Source: Nostoc desertorum CM1-VF14 (GTDB lineage Bacteria; Cyanobacteriota; Cyanobacteriia; Cyanobacteriales; Nostocaceae). Taken from it: DNA of 64,000 nucleotides. Shown here one piece after another: positions 36,437 through 44,840 of the stretch (position 1 is its first letter; each line of letters opens with the position of its first letter). The notes under the pieces are model-generated. The model searched no databases. It was not told where the DNA came from and saw nothing but the letters and a program-made list of their open reading frames with translations. The translations under genes and the position numbers were made by a program. The stretch lies in the NCBI GenBank assembly GCA_019359245.1, contig JAHHHR010000026.1, positions 1 through 64,000 on the forward strand. The letters are read 5' to 3'.

Positions 36437-37225
36437 ATGAAAAAATTTATTAGAAAAGCTCTAACTTTGCTGTTAGTATACTACGCCTATATGGTTGAGT
36501 ATCGAGCAGAGCTAATCTTATGGGTTTTGGCAGGGTCTTTGCCAATTATCCTCATGGGTATCTGGATACAGGCAGCACAAGGCGGGCAGTTTGGGCTATC
36601 ACCTGTGGATTTTGCTCGTTACTTCATCACAGTTTTCATTGTTAGGCAATTAACAGTTGTTTGGGTTATTTGGGAGTTTGAAAGAGAGGTCGTAGAAGGC
36701 AAGCTTTCGCCCAAGTTGCTACAACCGCTCGACCCAGTATGGCATCATGTTGCATCCCATATTTCTGAAAGATTTGCTCGGCTAACGTTTACTTTTTTAT
36801 TAGTGGGATTATTTTTTATTCTTTATCCTCAAGCTTTTTGGTTACCAAGTTTGAGTAGATTTCTGCTGTTTGCATTGGCGGTGGTGCTAGCTTTTGCTTT
36901 GCGGTTTACAATTCAGTACACTTTTGCCATGTTCGCCTTTTGGACAGAACGGGCTAGTGCTTTAGAAAATTTTTGGCTGTTGTTTTATCTATTTTTATCT
37001 GGTTTGATAGCTCCTTTAGAGGTCTTTCCAGAACCTATGCAGAAAATAGTCATGTTTACGCCTTTTCCTTATTTGATTGATTTTCCTGCGAGTCTTTTGG
37101 TAGGGCTACCCGTGGATATAGGGCGAGGATTTGGCTCAATGGTGGGATGGATATTAGTATTTTTGGGTGCGAATCGTTTGCTGTGGCGTGCGGGTTTAAA
37201 GCGGTACTCTGGGATGGGAGCTTAA
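36437..37225 (+). CDS. ABC-2 type exporter permease
   Basis: 262 residues with six membrane helices. An N-terminal YYAYMVEYRAELILWVL segment and FEREVVEGKLSPKLLQPLDP loop identify the ABC2_membrane_6 (DUF990-like) group that partners with the preceding ATPase. In many genomes this ATPase is followed by two different permease genes; only one is present here before the strand switch, so it either forms a homodimer or its partner is elsewhere. Substrate unknown. Confidence 0.85.
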   Translation: MKKFIRKALTLLLVYYAYMVEYRAELILWVLAGSLPIILMGIWIQAAQGGQFGLSPVDFARYFITVFIVRQLTVVWVIWEFEREVVEGKLSPKLLQPLDPVWHHVASHISERFARLTFTFLLVGLFFILYPQAFWLPSLSRFLLFALAVVLAFALRFTIQYTFAMFAFWTERASALENFWLLFYLFLSGLIAPLEVFPEPMQKIVMFTPFPYLIDFPASLLVGLPVDIGRGFGSMVGWILVFLGANRLLWRAGLKRYSGMGA

Positions 37226-37322
37226 ATAATTTAACATTCAACTAAAAAAACTAAAGCGCTGTCTAATACAAAGGTAGCAAAAATGGGTTACGCCTATGCA
37301 CTAATGTACTTTACTAGAGATT

Positions 37323-39044
37323 TTATAAATTACTTGGTATCGTCTTAAACTTTTCTGCCGTTCCCAAAGAATAATCTTCTAACTTAAAATCAGCAAAAGG
37401 CTTCTTTTCTAATCTATCCCGTAATGCTTCGTCGAGAATTACGCCTGCTGATTGTTTTTTAACCCCAATAATTATAATACTTCTCTGATATTTAGTTAAA
37501 TCCTGATTTGCCTGACAATCACTCCGTTGAAATTGCCCCAAATTTAATATCCGATAACCTTTAACGCTTGGTGTATTAATAAATATTCTTTTTACTAAAA
37601 ATTGGATTTGTTTAGAGCGTTCTAGAGCCATTCGTTCTTGAACTTCTATATTACCTTTACAAGAAGCTGTACCTACAGAAATAATCTCACTAGGTTCTTC
37701 CATGAGATTCTGTATATTTTCTTGCTCTAAGCTCAACTTTAAAAGGTCAAGACTAATAATTTCATCATTATATTTAATTTGAAAATTGCTACCTAAAAGC
37801 CATTTATATTCTAGTGATAAAACAGCTATATTAAATTGGGCTACCTTCCCCTGGCTATCTCTACCTTCTTGATAAGTAAAATAGTCAATTTTACCTTTTT
37901 TTTGGGAAGATTGACCGTAATTTGACCCCACAGAAAATTTTGATGTCCGCGTTGTTAAAGCCACTATACTAAGTAACGCTAATATTACTAGCAAAGCTGC
38001 AAAAAATTTAAGTAGTGGTACTTCTTCTGGCTGTTTTTGTGGAGAAAATGAAGTTTTAGCAATTGGTGATGGCAATTGCTCGATATCACAATCTTCTACT
38101 AAATTAAGATTTTCAGTAGTAGTTTCTGCTAGTTGGGTTTCAATTTCTTCTAAGCGTTGTAAAATTTGCTGAGTATTGGCAGGACGCTTTTCTATATCCG
38201 GTGCTATTAGCCAATCAATTAAATCCAATAGTAAGGGTGAGATATAGATAGCATGATTGTGCCAGTGCAATAAATTTTCCTGGATATCATACATATCTAA
38301 AGGATGGTATCCTGTAAGTAAAAATACAAATGTGCGTCCCAAGGCAAAGAAATCTGATTGCGGTACTGCTTGAGCATTCATTTGTTCGGGAGCGCTGTAG
38401 CCGGATGACATTAGTGCTGTCATCCCATTGCCCTTACTAATTTGGTCTGGGTCGGTTCGATCAATTTTAATGGCAGTGCCAAAATCAATCAGTGCCAAAT
38501 CCCCCCAACCCTTCCCAAGGGGGGATCGAATCATGATATTAGATGGCTTAATATCTCGATGCAGGTACTGTTTACCGTGCACTAAATCCAAAATCTCTAC
38601 CAATTGTTTTAACCAGGCTAAAGCCTGTTTTTGGGAAATAGGATGATTCTGCTGCTGTAGCCACTGTTCTAAGTTGTACCCATCGATTTTTTCCATTGCA
38701 ATGCAATGCAACACTAAACCATTTCGAGTTTGATACTGAAAGTAACTATCCTCTTTAGAAATGCCGGGATGCTTGAGTTGTCCCAATACGGTTACTTCTT
38801 GCTGAAATAGTTCTACTGATTTGGCATCGCCTGATAGCTCCTCTTTGAGTATCTTGAGGATTTTAGGAGTATCTTGTTCATATGCTTCATAAACTTTACT
38901 AAATCCTGTTTTGTCACTCAAGAGGTACATCACCCGATAACGCCCTAGCAATTCTAAATGGGAACCACAACTTTGACAAAAGCGATTTTGATGATTATCC
39001 GGGTTATTTGGTTTAGGGCAAACAGGATTGATACAAAGGCTCAT
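37323..39044 (-). CDS. Membrane Ser/Thr protein kinase with N-terminal zinc finger and OmpA-like tail
   Basis: 573 residues. A four-Cys element (CINPVCP...FCQSCG, residues 4-26) precedes the kinase domain (35-300), with β3 lysine near 61-64, catalytic D164 in LHRDIKPSN and D187 in LIDFGTA. A membrane helix spans about 346-364. The outer part (370-573) has features of an OmpA-like domain: IISVGTASCKGN, ERSKQIQFLV, then YRILNLGQF and RSIIIIGVK. Such a tail could bind peptidoglycan, linking wall status to phosphorylation. A palindromic repeat at 38499-38526 adds nine residues between the HRD and DFG motifs (IRSPLGKGWGDLA). Monocistronic. Confidence 0.88.
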   Translation of the reverse strand: MSLCINPVCPKPNNPDNHQNRFCQSCGSHLELLGRYRVMYLLSDKTGFSKVYEAYEQDTPKILKILKEELSGDAKSVELFQQEVTVLGQLKHPGISKEDSYFQYQTRNGLVLHCIAMEKIDGYNLEQWLQQQNHPISQKQALAWLKQLVEILDLVHGKQYLHRDIKPSNIMIRSPLGKGWGDLALIDFGTAIKIDRTDPDQISKGNGMTALMSSGYSAPEQMNAQAVPQSDFFALGRTFVFLLTGYHPLDMYDIQENLLHWHNHAIYISPLLLDLIDWLIAPDIEKRPANTQQILQRLEEIETQLAETTTENLNLVEDCDIEQLPSPIAKTSFSPQKQPEEVPLLKFFAALLVILALLSIVALTTRTSKFSVGSNYGQSSQKKGKIDYFTYQEGRDSQGKVAQFNIAVLSLEYKWLLGSNFQIKYNDEIISLDLLKLSLEQENIQNLMEEPSEIISVGTASCKGNIEVQERMALERSKQIQFLVKRIFINTPSVKGYRILNLGQFQRSDCQANQDLTKYQRSIIIIGVKKQSAGVILDEALRDRLEKKPFADFKLEDYSLGTAEKFKTIPSNL

Positions 39045-39204
39045 GACTGGCTTATCCGTACTTTAACAGTTATCAGTTATTAGTGAATGCTGATAACTAA
39101 TGACTGATTTAACAGGAACTCAGATGCGTAGCTACTTGTTGCTAGACACCGCTCCTATTAATTCTTCTGTTGCCGGATGATAATCCCGTCCAATAATTAA
39201 TTTT

Positions 39205-40044
39205 CTATCTGTGTTCTGCCAAGAAAGCTGCTACAGTTTGGTTAAATGCTTTTGGTTGTGTCAAAAACGGCCAATGGTTGCCAGGAACTTGGCAAATGCG
39301 GAGGTTTTTAAGATAGGTTTTGTAGGGTTGAATTTGCCAATCTTGACGGTTCAATCCTTGTTTTGGCTGGACGAAGATGGCAGGAGTGTCAAGAGGAATT
39401 GTAAAACCAGGCACTTGCATTACTGCTTCAAAAATGCCGTCGCGGGCAGCTATGGTAAATTTGCTGCCCCAACTTCCATCAAGTTTTTGTTCTATTCCTG
39501 CTTGGAAAACTTGCTGCTGTAAGGAACTCCATCCTTGATATTGCTTTAACTGCCGTGCTTGTTGTTCAGCTTCTTCATAACTGGCAAAGGGGCCCATGCT
39601 TTTGAGAAAAGGCAAGAAGCGATACAACATAGGGAAAGTTACCCTGAAAAGACTGGGCATTTTCCAGATGAAAATTGGATCGGCCAGAATTATACTCCGC
39701 AAACGCTTTGGGTTTTGCCTTGCCCAGATGGCGGCTAATTTGCCTGTCCACGAATGACTGACGATATGGGCAGAAGTCCATCCAAGATGATCCATGAGTC
39801 CTTCGAGGTCTGCGATCGCACTTTCAAAGCTATAATCTCTCTCAGGCTTACTACTTTGACCATGTCCGCGCATATCTGGTGCGACTATGTGGTAGTCTGC
39901 TGCTAAATAATCTCCTAAACTAGACCACACTAGAGCATGATCGCCTAAGCCATGTAACAACAGTAAAGGTTCTCGCCCTTGGTTCCACTCTAAATAAGAA
40001 AGTTGGATATCAGGCTTTGATAAAGTTTCACGTACAGGCATCAT
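39205..40044 (-). CDS. Alpha/beta hydrolase
   Basis: 279 residues. HGLGDHALVW forms the oxyanion-hole region, APDMRGHGQSSKP follows, and the nucleophile elbow is SHSWTG (Ser in the G-x-S-x-G-like turn, with the first Gly replaced). The late His is in PGNHWPF. A cap region with many aromatic residues lies between 140 and 215. The substrate cannot be assigned. The Ser in place of the first Gly of the elbow is slightly unusual. It starts ATG-ATG at 40044. It is followed by the Ser/Thr kinase gene 160 bases on, in the same direction. Confidence 0.88.
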   Translation of the reverse strand: MMPVRETLSKPDIQLSYLEWNQGREPLLLLHGLGDHALVWSSLGDYLAADYHIVAPDMRGHGQSSKPERDYSFESAIADLEGLMDHLGWTSAHIVSHSWTGKLAAIWARQNPKRLRSIILADPIFIWKMPSLFRVTFPMLYRFLPFLKSMGPFASYEEAEQQARQLKQYQGWSSLQQQVFQAGIEQKLDGSWGSKFTIAARDGIFEAVMQVPGFTIPLDTPAIFVQPKQGLNRQDWQIQPYKTYLKNLRICQVPGNHWPFLTQPKAFNQTVAAFLAEHR

Positions 40045-40142
40045 TGCACATCCACCAATGAAGAGATAGTTTCGCGTTTATATATTACTGCGAAAGAAGA
40101 TGGAGGGCGCAGTGAGATGTTATTTAACAGCTATAATTAAAG

Positions 40143-41063
40143 TCAACTTTTTTCATAGGTCAAATTACTTGAATGCGATCGCGCATTTGGAGTCAGAGTA
40201 ATTAAATCGTCAATATTGCGTTTCATTGTCTCGCAAATCGCATCTAGAGGTAAGTCGTTAGAGTCGTAACCAAAGGGGTTTTCAATCTCCAAGCCGATGG
40301 CTTCAATGCCAAATACTGTAAAACCAACGAAAGCAGTAATCAAACCTGTCCACCAACCCAGAGTCTGCACTATTTGAAATGGGAACAGGAAACAATATAG
40401 TAACAATAATTGCTTTAGATGAATGGAATAAGCTAATGGCATAGGTGTTTTTAAAATACGTTCGCAAGCACCTAAATTATCCACAAGATTATTCAATAAT
40501 TCTTGCATAGATGTTAACTGGTAGCTATTAAGGCAATTGCGATTATACTGCTCCTGTAAATAATCTCCTATCCAAAAGGCAACCTCTATGGGGGGATTAT
40601 TCATAATCTTCAGTTTTATATACTTACTAGATGGCATTAAATCTTCTAATTCGCTATTGACTACTTCTCCCCGCAAATGTAATTTAGTTGTCACAGCAAA
40701 AGCTACCAATAAATTTAATGCTGTAATTTTATTTTCTTTATCTTCTGGAGAAATTTCGTCAATTGATACCCAAATTTGCCGGGCCAAATTTCGGATGTTA
40801 TTTACTAGAGATCCCCAGCATTTTCTACCTTCCCAAAATCGCTCATAAGCAGTATTAGTGCGAAATACAAGTAATAAACCTAAAACAATACTAGGAATAA
40901 CACTGCCTAAAATAGGTTGGGATACAGGCACTTTAAAATGATAAAGCAGAGAAATCAAAAATCCGAAAGCTCCGCACCATAAAATGTGTTTGTAAATTGC
41001 TTTGACAACTGAACCTTTAAGTTGTAATATTTTGCCTTGCCATGTGCTTTTTTCGGTTGCCAT
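40143..41063 (-). CDS. Bestrophin-family (UPF0187) anion channel-like protein
   Basis: 306 residues with about four membrane helices. Key landmarks are the LLYHFKVPVSQPILGSVIPS region, LGLLLVFRTNTAYERFWEGRKCWG (the conserved R-T-N-x-A-Y-x-R-(W/F)-W-E-(G/A) signature) and a C-terminal IGLEIENPFGYDSNDLPLDAI. Bestrophins form pentameric chloride or bicarbonate channels. Cyanobacterial and thylakoid relatives are thought to adjust proton motive force or deliver bicarbonate. Divergent from the small-RNA region. The ATG at 41063 gives MATEKSTWQGKI. Confidence 0.92.
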   Translation of the reverse strand: MATEKSTWQGKILQLKGSVVKAIYKHILWCGAFGFLISLLYHFKVPVSQPILGSVIPSIVLGLLLVFRTNTAYERFWEGRKCWGSLVNNIRNLARQIWVSIDEISPEDKENKITALNLLVAFAVTTKLHLRGEVVNSELEDLMPSSKYIKLKIMNNPPIEVAFWIGDYLQEQYNRNCLNSYQLTSMQELLNNLVDNLGACERILKTPMPLAYSIHLKQLLLLYCFLFPFQIVQTLGWWTGLITAFVGFTVFGIEAIGLEIENPFGYDSNDLPLDAICETMKRNIDDLITLTPNARSHSSNLTYEKS

Positions 41064-41339
41064 ACAGTCACCCTAAGATAATATTTAGTGATCCGATAGA
41101 TTAAATATCGATACTTTAAAAATAATAACTATAGTAATAGCAAAATTGGCAAAGACGATACTGTAATAAGTACTGTTGCGGAGATCACAAGATATGCTGA
41201 CAGTAATGACTGTATCTTACCTTCAAGCGTATTGCTTTCTGCTATTTAAAAGTCAAAAGCAATGCCTACGCAGCTAATTATAAAGAAATGTAAAGATTAC
41301 TTGGTGGCTGCATAAATCTCACACCTCACCCAGATAAAT
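41064..41339. other. Intergenic region upstream of bestrophin
   Basis: About 275 AT-rich bases that should hold the bestrophin promoter on the minus strand and possibly a promoter for the plus-strand transcript ending at 41491. I do not see a protein gene. Confidence 0.3.
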
Positions 41340-41491
41340 CGATAGAGGAAAAGGTACATAGCTATCGATAATGGTCATACAGCATTAGCCGATATGATGT
41401 ACCCCAGTAAATCAAAAAGTTCTAACCTGTACAAATCCTGCCCTGCAAATTAAATGTTTAGACATAACTAAATAAGTTATGTCTTTTTTTT
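41340..41491 (+). ncRNA. Candidate small RNA E (ends in strong terminator)
   Basis: No plus-strand protein gene lies upstream within the 41.06-41.46 kb gap, yet a strong plus-strand terminator sits at 41461-41491. A short non-coding transcript is the simplest explanation. The 5' end is a guess. gatgtacccc at 41396-41405 is shared with candidate B (42108-42117). Neither strand has a recognised RNA family signature. Confidence 0.4.
41461..41491 (+). terminator. Rho-independent terminator without an upstream plus-strand gene
   Basis: GACATAACT (41461-41469), 5-base loop, AGTTATGTC (41475-41483), then eight T. The T-tract overlaps the stop codon of the minus-strand VOC gene, and the minus-strand reading lacks a T-tract. 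Confidence 0.85.
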
Positions 41492-41876
41492 AGTGCTTAG
41501 TCTCGAAACGTTGAATTTCAATTAAATAGCCACTGGGATCACGTAAAAAGCAGTGGTAAATATTGTACTTTTCATTTAGTATCGGTGGCTTTTCAAATTT
41601 AATGCCCCGTTCTTTGAGATATTCAAACCACTCGTCCACCTGCTGCGTTATCAAGGTAAAAATAACACTTGATTGCTTGTCGGCTGGAGGAGCTGATATT
41701 TCGCTTGCCTGGCACAACCCTAAGTACCCAGAGCCGCTAATAGTATAAATTCGACAGGTTCCTTGGTCAAGCCATAACTCAAATCCCAGCATTTCTTCGT
41801 AGAACTTTATAGATGCATTGAGATTATGGGTATAAAAGAAGGTAATTTGTTGTTCGATTTGCGGATGAGGAGACAT
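41490..41876 (-). CDS. VOC-superfamily (glyoxalase-like) protein
   Basis: About 128 residues. The betaalphabetabetabeta VOC layout is visible: ITFFYTHNLNASIKFYEEMLGFELWLDQG, then FTLITQQVDEWFEYLKERGIKFEKPP, and FLRDPSGYLIEIQRFE with the late Glu metal ligand in DPSGYLIEIQ. The usual first metal residue near the start of strand 1 is not obvious. No substrate can be named. The ATG at 41876 is preferred; the frame is open 15 codons further, across the conserved motif of candidate RNA A, which lies on the opposite strand in the upstream region. Confidence 0.82.
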   Translation of the reverse strand: MSPHPQIEQQITFFYTHNLNASIKFYEEMLGFELWLDQGTCRIYTISGSGYLGLCQASEISAPPADKQSSVIFTLITQQVDEWFEYLKERGIKFEKPPILNEKYNIYHCFLRDPSGYLIEIQRFETKH

Positions 41877-41886
41877 AAAATACATT

Positions 41887-41994
41887 TGAGTATATACCCC
41901 AACGACATCTGGCGATCGCATAGGTAAGAATTAATTGATGTTAGAAACCTGTTACTACTCCAGAATGCCTTAAGTGCTGCTGGAGTTTCTTTTT
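41887..41994 (+). ncRNA. Candidate small RNA A
   Basis: The motif TATACCCCAACGACAT near 41890-41907 is shared with candidates C and D. It is followed by taggtaag (41921 onward) and a plus-strand terminator: ACTCCAG (41957-41963), CTGGAGT (41980-41986), then TTTCTTTTT. Candidate C has the same order: motif, taggtaa, ACTCCAG stem, T-tract, and nearly the same distance from motif to stem (67 versus 68 bases). There is no plus-strand reading frame of note. It may overlap the VOC promoter. Confidence 0.5.
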
Positions 41995-42077
41995 GGAAAA
42001 AGCGATTACGCCTACGCAATTTTCCAAATCATCCGGATATGCCAAAACCCGGCTGAATAAGGATTGCATACTGAATT

Positions 42078-42167
42078 ATCTATACCTAATATGGGGCATC
42101 GCTTATTGATGTACCCCTCCTGCCGACAACTCTCGCAAAGCAGCCTCAGTTCATCTGGGGCTGTTTT
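42078..42167 (+). ncRNA. Candidate small RNA B
   Basis: Begins with a diverged motif (ctatacctaatatggggcat, 42080-42099) and ends in a long hairpin: CGCAAAGCAGCCTCAG, loop TTCAT, CTGGGGCTGTTTTGCG, a 16-bp stem with two G-T pairs (42134-42170) whose 3' arm includes TTTT. The terminator is less standard than in A and C because the T run lies in the stem. No plus-strand protein gene precedes it. Confidence 0.4.
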
Positions 42168-42180
42168 GCGTTACTTCAAC

Positions 42181-42317
42181 AGGACTTAGGCAAAATATCC
42201 TTCAAACTCTCATTTCTCTGTGTCCCATCACTTGCTACAAGGGGGCGAACCCAGCAACGCACTGGCTTTTCTGCGCCTCTGGGGTTCCTGATTCTGCAAT
42301 TCTTCCGTAAGTGCTAT
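42181..42317. mobile_element. Degenerate relative of the MITE-like element
   Basis: aggacttaggc at 42182-42192 and cgtaagtgct at 42306-42315 are imperfect inverted ends resembling AGGACTTACG/CGTAAGTCCT of the 4952-5113 element. The interior carries 'ctgcgcctctgg' and 'tctctgtgtcccat' typical of the same family. Likely a decayed copy. Confidence 0.45.
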
Positions 42318-42374
42318 CTAAACAAAAAAGTTGTGTAAATAAAACAGTTAATTTTCAGACATCCCTAACTGCAT

Positions 42375-42483
42375 TTGGGTGTATACCCTGATGACATAAG
42401 ATACTCTCACAGCGAAAATTTGTATAGGTAAATGCGTATCTTTCCTGACTCCAGATTTGTTTGTGACAAATCTGGAGTTTTTT
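42375..42483 (+). ncRNA. Candidate small RNA C
   Basis: The motif GTGTATACCCTGATGACAT (42380-42398) is followed by taagata, which could serve as a -10 box. A plus-strand terminator with a perfect 12-bp stem closes the unit: ACTCCAGATTTG (42448-42459), 7-base loop, CAAATCTGGAGT (42467-42478), then six T. No protein gene lies between the VOC gene and here on this strand. Same order of elements as candidate A. Confidence 0.55.
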
Positions 42484-42491
42484 AATTCAAG

Positions 42492-42507
42492 AGGAGCGAT
42501 CGCTCCT
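42492..42507. repeat. 16-bp perfect palindrome centred on HIP1
   Basis: AGGAGCGATCGCTCCT, a HIP1 octamer extended to a perfect palindrome, directly after the terminator of candidate RNA C. It may be coincidence or a site for a dimeric DNA-binding protein. Confidence 0.6.
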
Positions 42508-42519
42508 GGATAAATAATT

Positions 42520-42642
42520 ATGAACAGGCATACTATTGAACCAGACAGTGCAAATAGTTTAACAAAAACTTCTGCGGTGGATGTTGTGCAATTGCGTAGT
42601 ATGGATATACAAAGATTTATCCGTAAAATCAGAAGATGTTAG
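42520..42642 (+). CDS. Very small uncertain ORF
   Basis: A 40-codon frame starting ATG at 42520 (MNRHTIEPDSANSLTK) and ending at 42642. A short second frame (MEEVAAIAAVVEYY) follows at 42652. Neither has a recognised domain or a strong Shine-Dalgarno site. They may be remnants of a decayed gene or noise before the FAD enzyme on the other strand. Confidence 0.2.
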   Translation: MNRHTIEPDSANSLTKTSAVDVVQLRSMDIQRFIRKIRRC

Positions 42643-42789
42643 AGTGAAACTATGGAAGAAGTTGCTGCTATTGCTGCCGTCGTTGAATATTATTAGCGAT
42701 TTTTATAATTCATTTATTAACGTGCATAAAAGTATAGAATACGTCAACATTATGTTAACGCACCTTGAATTATTTGACTGATGAAATGA

Positions 42790-43854
42790 TCAGGTGAAAA
42801 CTTTGAGAAAGTTGACATTCTCTAAAAGTAAATGACGCAACTGATGATTAATTTCATCAGCCGCAGCTAATCCAGAAAGCATCGCACCTTCTACAAGATT
42901 GCCGCTACACCAATCACCACAGCAAACTAAAGGTGAGGGACTTCCGGCAGACAAAAAAGCTTCGTGCCAAGGACGGCTAGGAAAGGCATAACGCCAACGA
43001 TGTACTTGCATCCATTCGGGAGTATTCAGCCAAGGAAGGGAAAGAGATTCAGATGCTCGTTGCAACATAAGTTGTCCGGCAGGTTGTAAATCTTGGGATT
43101 CTAGATGGCGTTGGGCGAAATTAGCGCTACTTTGCACTACAAAATGTGGTTGCTGAGGGTTAGGACGCTTGCTACTGTCCAAACCAATCCATGCTAAATC
43201 AGCATTATCCATGAAAGTTAGAGCTTTCCACTCAGGGAGTGGTTGAGATGTGGGAGGATACCCAGCGATCGCACTAATTGAGGGATAAAATTCTACAGAA
43301 CGCAGGTTATCAAGGAAGGCTGCATCCAATACACTTTCTCCCAAAGGTTCCAACAGCATTACAGCTTGAGGTGCAGGAATGGCAACGACTATAGCTTTTG
43401 CAGTTAATTCTTCGTTACTAGATTCGAGAGTTAAACGCCAACTATTTTCAGGAGTTGGGGTAATAGCAACGACACGCTGATTCAGTAATATTTCTAAACC
43501 TGGGGCGAGGGATTTAGCGATCGCACTCATTCCTTCAGGTGCGACATATCGCGGACTGCGGTTTTTGGGTTCCGCTAAAGGAGCGCCTGTTGTGAGTTCA
43601 TAAACCTCCTCTGTCCAAACTTCGAGAATCTGGCGCGATCGCAAAATCTCTACAAAACGTCCCAATAATTCACCCTTTGGCTCCAGATGACAAGCCCCAT
43701 GATCCGCACAAGTTCCATGCAAGCGGCGTGTAGCCAGTCTTCCTCCCAAACCACGGGACTTTTCCACCACTAGCACCGAATATCCAGCTTGACTTAACTG
43801 CTGGGCGCAGACTAAACCGGCCATTCCGGCACCAATTACTGCAATATCAGTCAT
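42790..43854 (-). CDS. FAD-dependent oxidoreductase (renalase-like)
   Basis: 354 residues. The N-terminal dinucleotide motif IAVIGAGMAGLVCAQQL with the VVEKSRGLGGRLATRR extension is characteristic of the flavin amine oxidase/renalase group. The C-terminal CCGDWCSGNLVEGAMLSGLAAA is the second FAD-binding block. The substrate is not known; bacterial renalases oxidise isomeric dihydronicotinamides. The length matches the family. STRR-like degenerate repeats follow upstream at 43865-43935. Divergent from the YaaW gene. Confidence 0.9.
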   Translation of the reverse strand: MTDIAVIGAGMAGLVCAQQLSQAGYSVLVVEKSRGLGGRLATRRLHGTCADHGACHLEPKGELLGRFVEILRSRQILEVWTEEVYELTTGAPLAEPKNRSPRYVAPEGMSAIAKSLAPGLEILLNQRVVAITPTPENSWRLTLESSNEELTAKAIVVAIPAPQAVMLLEPLGESVLDAAFLDNLRSVEFYPSISAIAGYPPTSQPLPEWKALTFMDNADLAWIGLDSSKRPNPQQPHFVVQSSANFAQRHLESQDLQPAGQLMLQRASESLSLPWLNTPEWMQVHRWRYAFPSRPWHEAFLSAGSPSPLVCCGDWCSGNLVEGAMLSGLAAADEINHQLRHLLLENVNFLKVFT

Positions 43855-43997
43855 GAGTCAATAGTCCTTAGTCATTGGTTATAGTTATTGATCATTAGTT
43901 ATTCGTTATTATCAAAGGACAAAATTACTACTAATGACTGCTGAAAGCTAATAGTAGAATAAGGTACAGAAAGCTGCACGGAAGGGAGGAAGGGAAA

Positions 43998-44840
43998 TTG
44001 GATGAAATGAGGGCCGCGCTAGAGTTAGCGACTGAAGAAGAATTGCAAGACTTAACGGCAATTTTATTTAGTCGTAAGTTCAATCCTCTAGATTATGTAC
44101 ACACACCTGAACCCATCGAAGTGCAAAGCCAAGGCCGCAAAGCTTGGTTAGATGCACTAGAGGATCGCTTTCGTTTTTTGGCGGCAGATGGAATGACAGT
44201 ATTACGGGGACGCACAGGCGATGTAACTTACAGACAAGCCTTAGTTCAAGTATGTAAGTATTTAAAAATTCCCTATTCTGATCAGCTGGCAACCATTGAT
44301 TTAGAAGCAGAAGTATTTTTGCATCTGTTAGGACAGGTGTGGAAAAAATTGCCTGAACAGGAAAAACAAAAATTGACTCTCCGAGTGCAGCGTCACCTTG
44401 TCAAATCAGAACTAAAAGAACCGCTACCACTCTTATTGCAGCGTGACCCCTTGGGGTTGCTTTTCAAAGGCGGTAGTGCGATCGCGGTTACTTCTCTTCT
44501 CCAGCCACTTGTACTTAAGCAAATTGCCCGTCAATTTGCCATCCACTTTGCTACATACGAAGTAGCCAAACAAGCGGCAATTACAGGTTCAAAAGCAGCT
44601 ACAACGCAGTTTAAAAGCTATGTAGCTATGCGAATGGCCCAACGAGGTATGACTGTAAATGCTGCTCGTTATGGGGCAGCTCGCAGTATGTTTGCTGTGA
44701 TTGGACCAATGATGTGGACATGGTTTTTTGCGGATTTAGGGTGGAGAGCGATCGCCACTAACTACGGTCGGATTATCCCTACTATTTTCGCTTTAGCTCA
44801 AATTCGCCTCACTCGTGAGGAATGTTGGGAGCCAGCTTGA
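43998..44840 (+). CDS. YaaW-family (UPF0174) protein
   Basis: 280 residues. The N-terminal LELATEEELQDLTAILFSRKFNPLDY and VTYRQALVQVCKYLKIPY segments resemble YaaW proteins, and the hydrophobic C-terminal half (GGSAIAVTSLLQPLVL to PTIFALAQIRL) has two to three likely membrane helices. The family is of unknown role. A TTG start at 43998 is preferred because GGAGG lies seven bases ahead and MDEMRAALELAT looks like the natural N-terminus; an ATG three codons on is the alternative. The 3' end overlaps the following ligase-like gene by 19 bases, so translation is probably coupled. Confidence 0.75.
   Translation: MDEMRAALELATEEELQDLTAILFSRKFNPLDYVHTPEPIEVQSQGRKAWLDALEDRFRFLAADGMTVLRGRTGDVTYRQALVQVCKYLKIPYSDQLATIDLEAEVFLHLLGQVWKKLPEQEKQKLTLRVQRHLVKSELKEPLPLLLQRDPLGLLFKGGSAIAVTSLLQPLVLKQIARQFAIHFATYEVAKQAAITGSKAATTQFKSYVAMRMAQRGMTVNAARYGAARSMFAVIGPMMWTWFFADLGWRAIATNYGRIIPTIFALAQIRLTREECWEPA

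Noticed and set aside
42390..42412. Possible Yfr1-type motif (actctcacag) in candidate RNA C
   Set aside because: The conserved ACTCCTCACAC core of Yfr1 is not matched exactly and the flanking stem-loops are absent.
42581..42781. 66-codon plus-strand frame
   Set aside because: Non-canonical start, odd composition and overlap with another small frame; not supportable as a gene.
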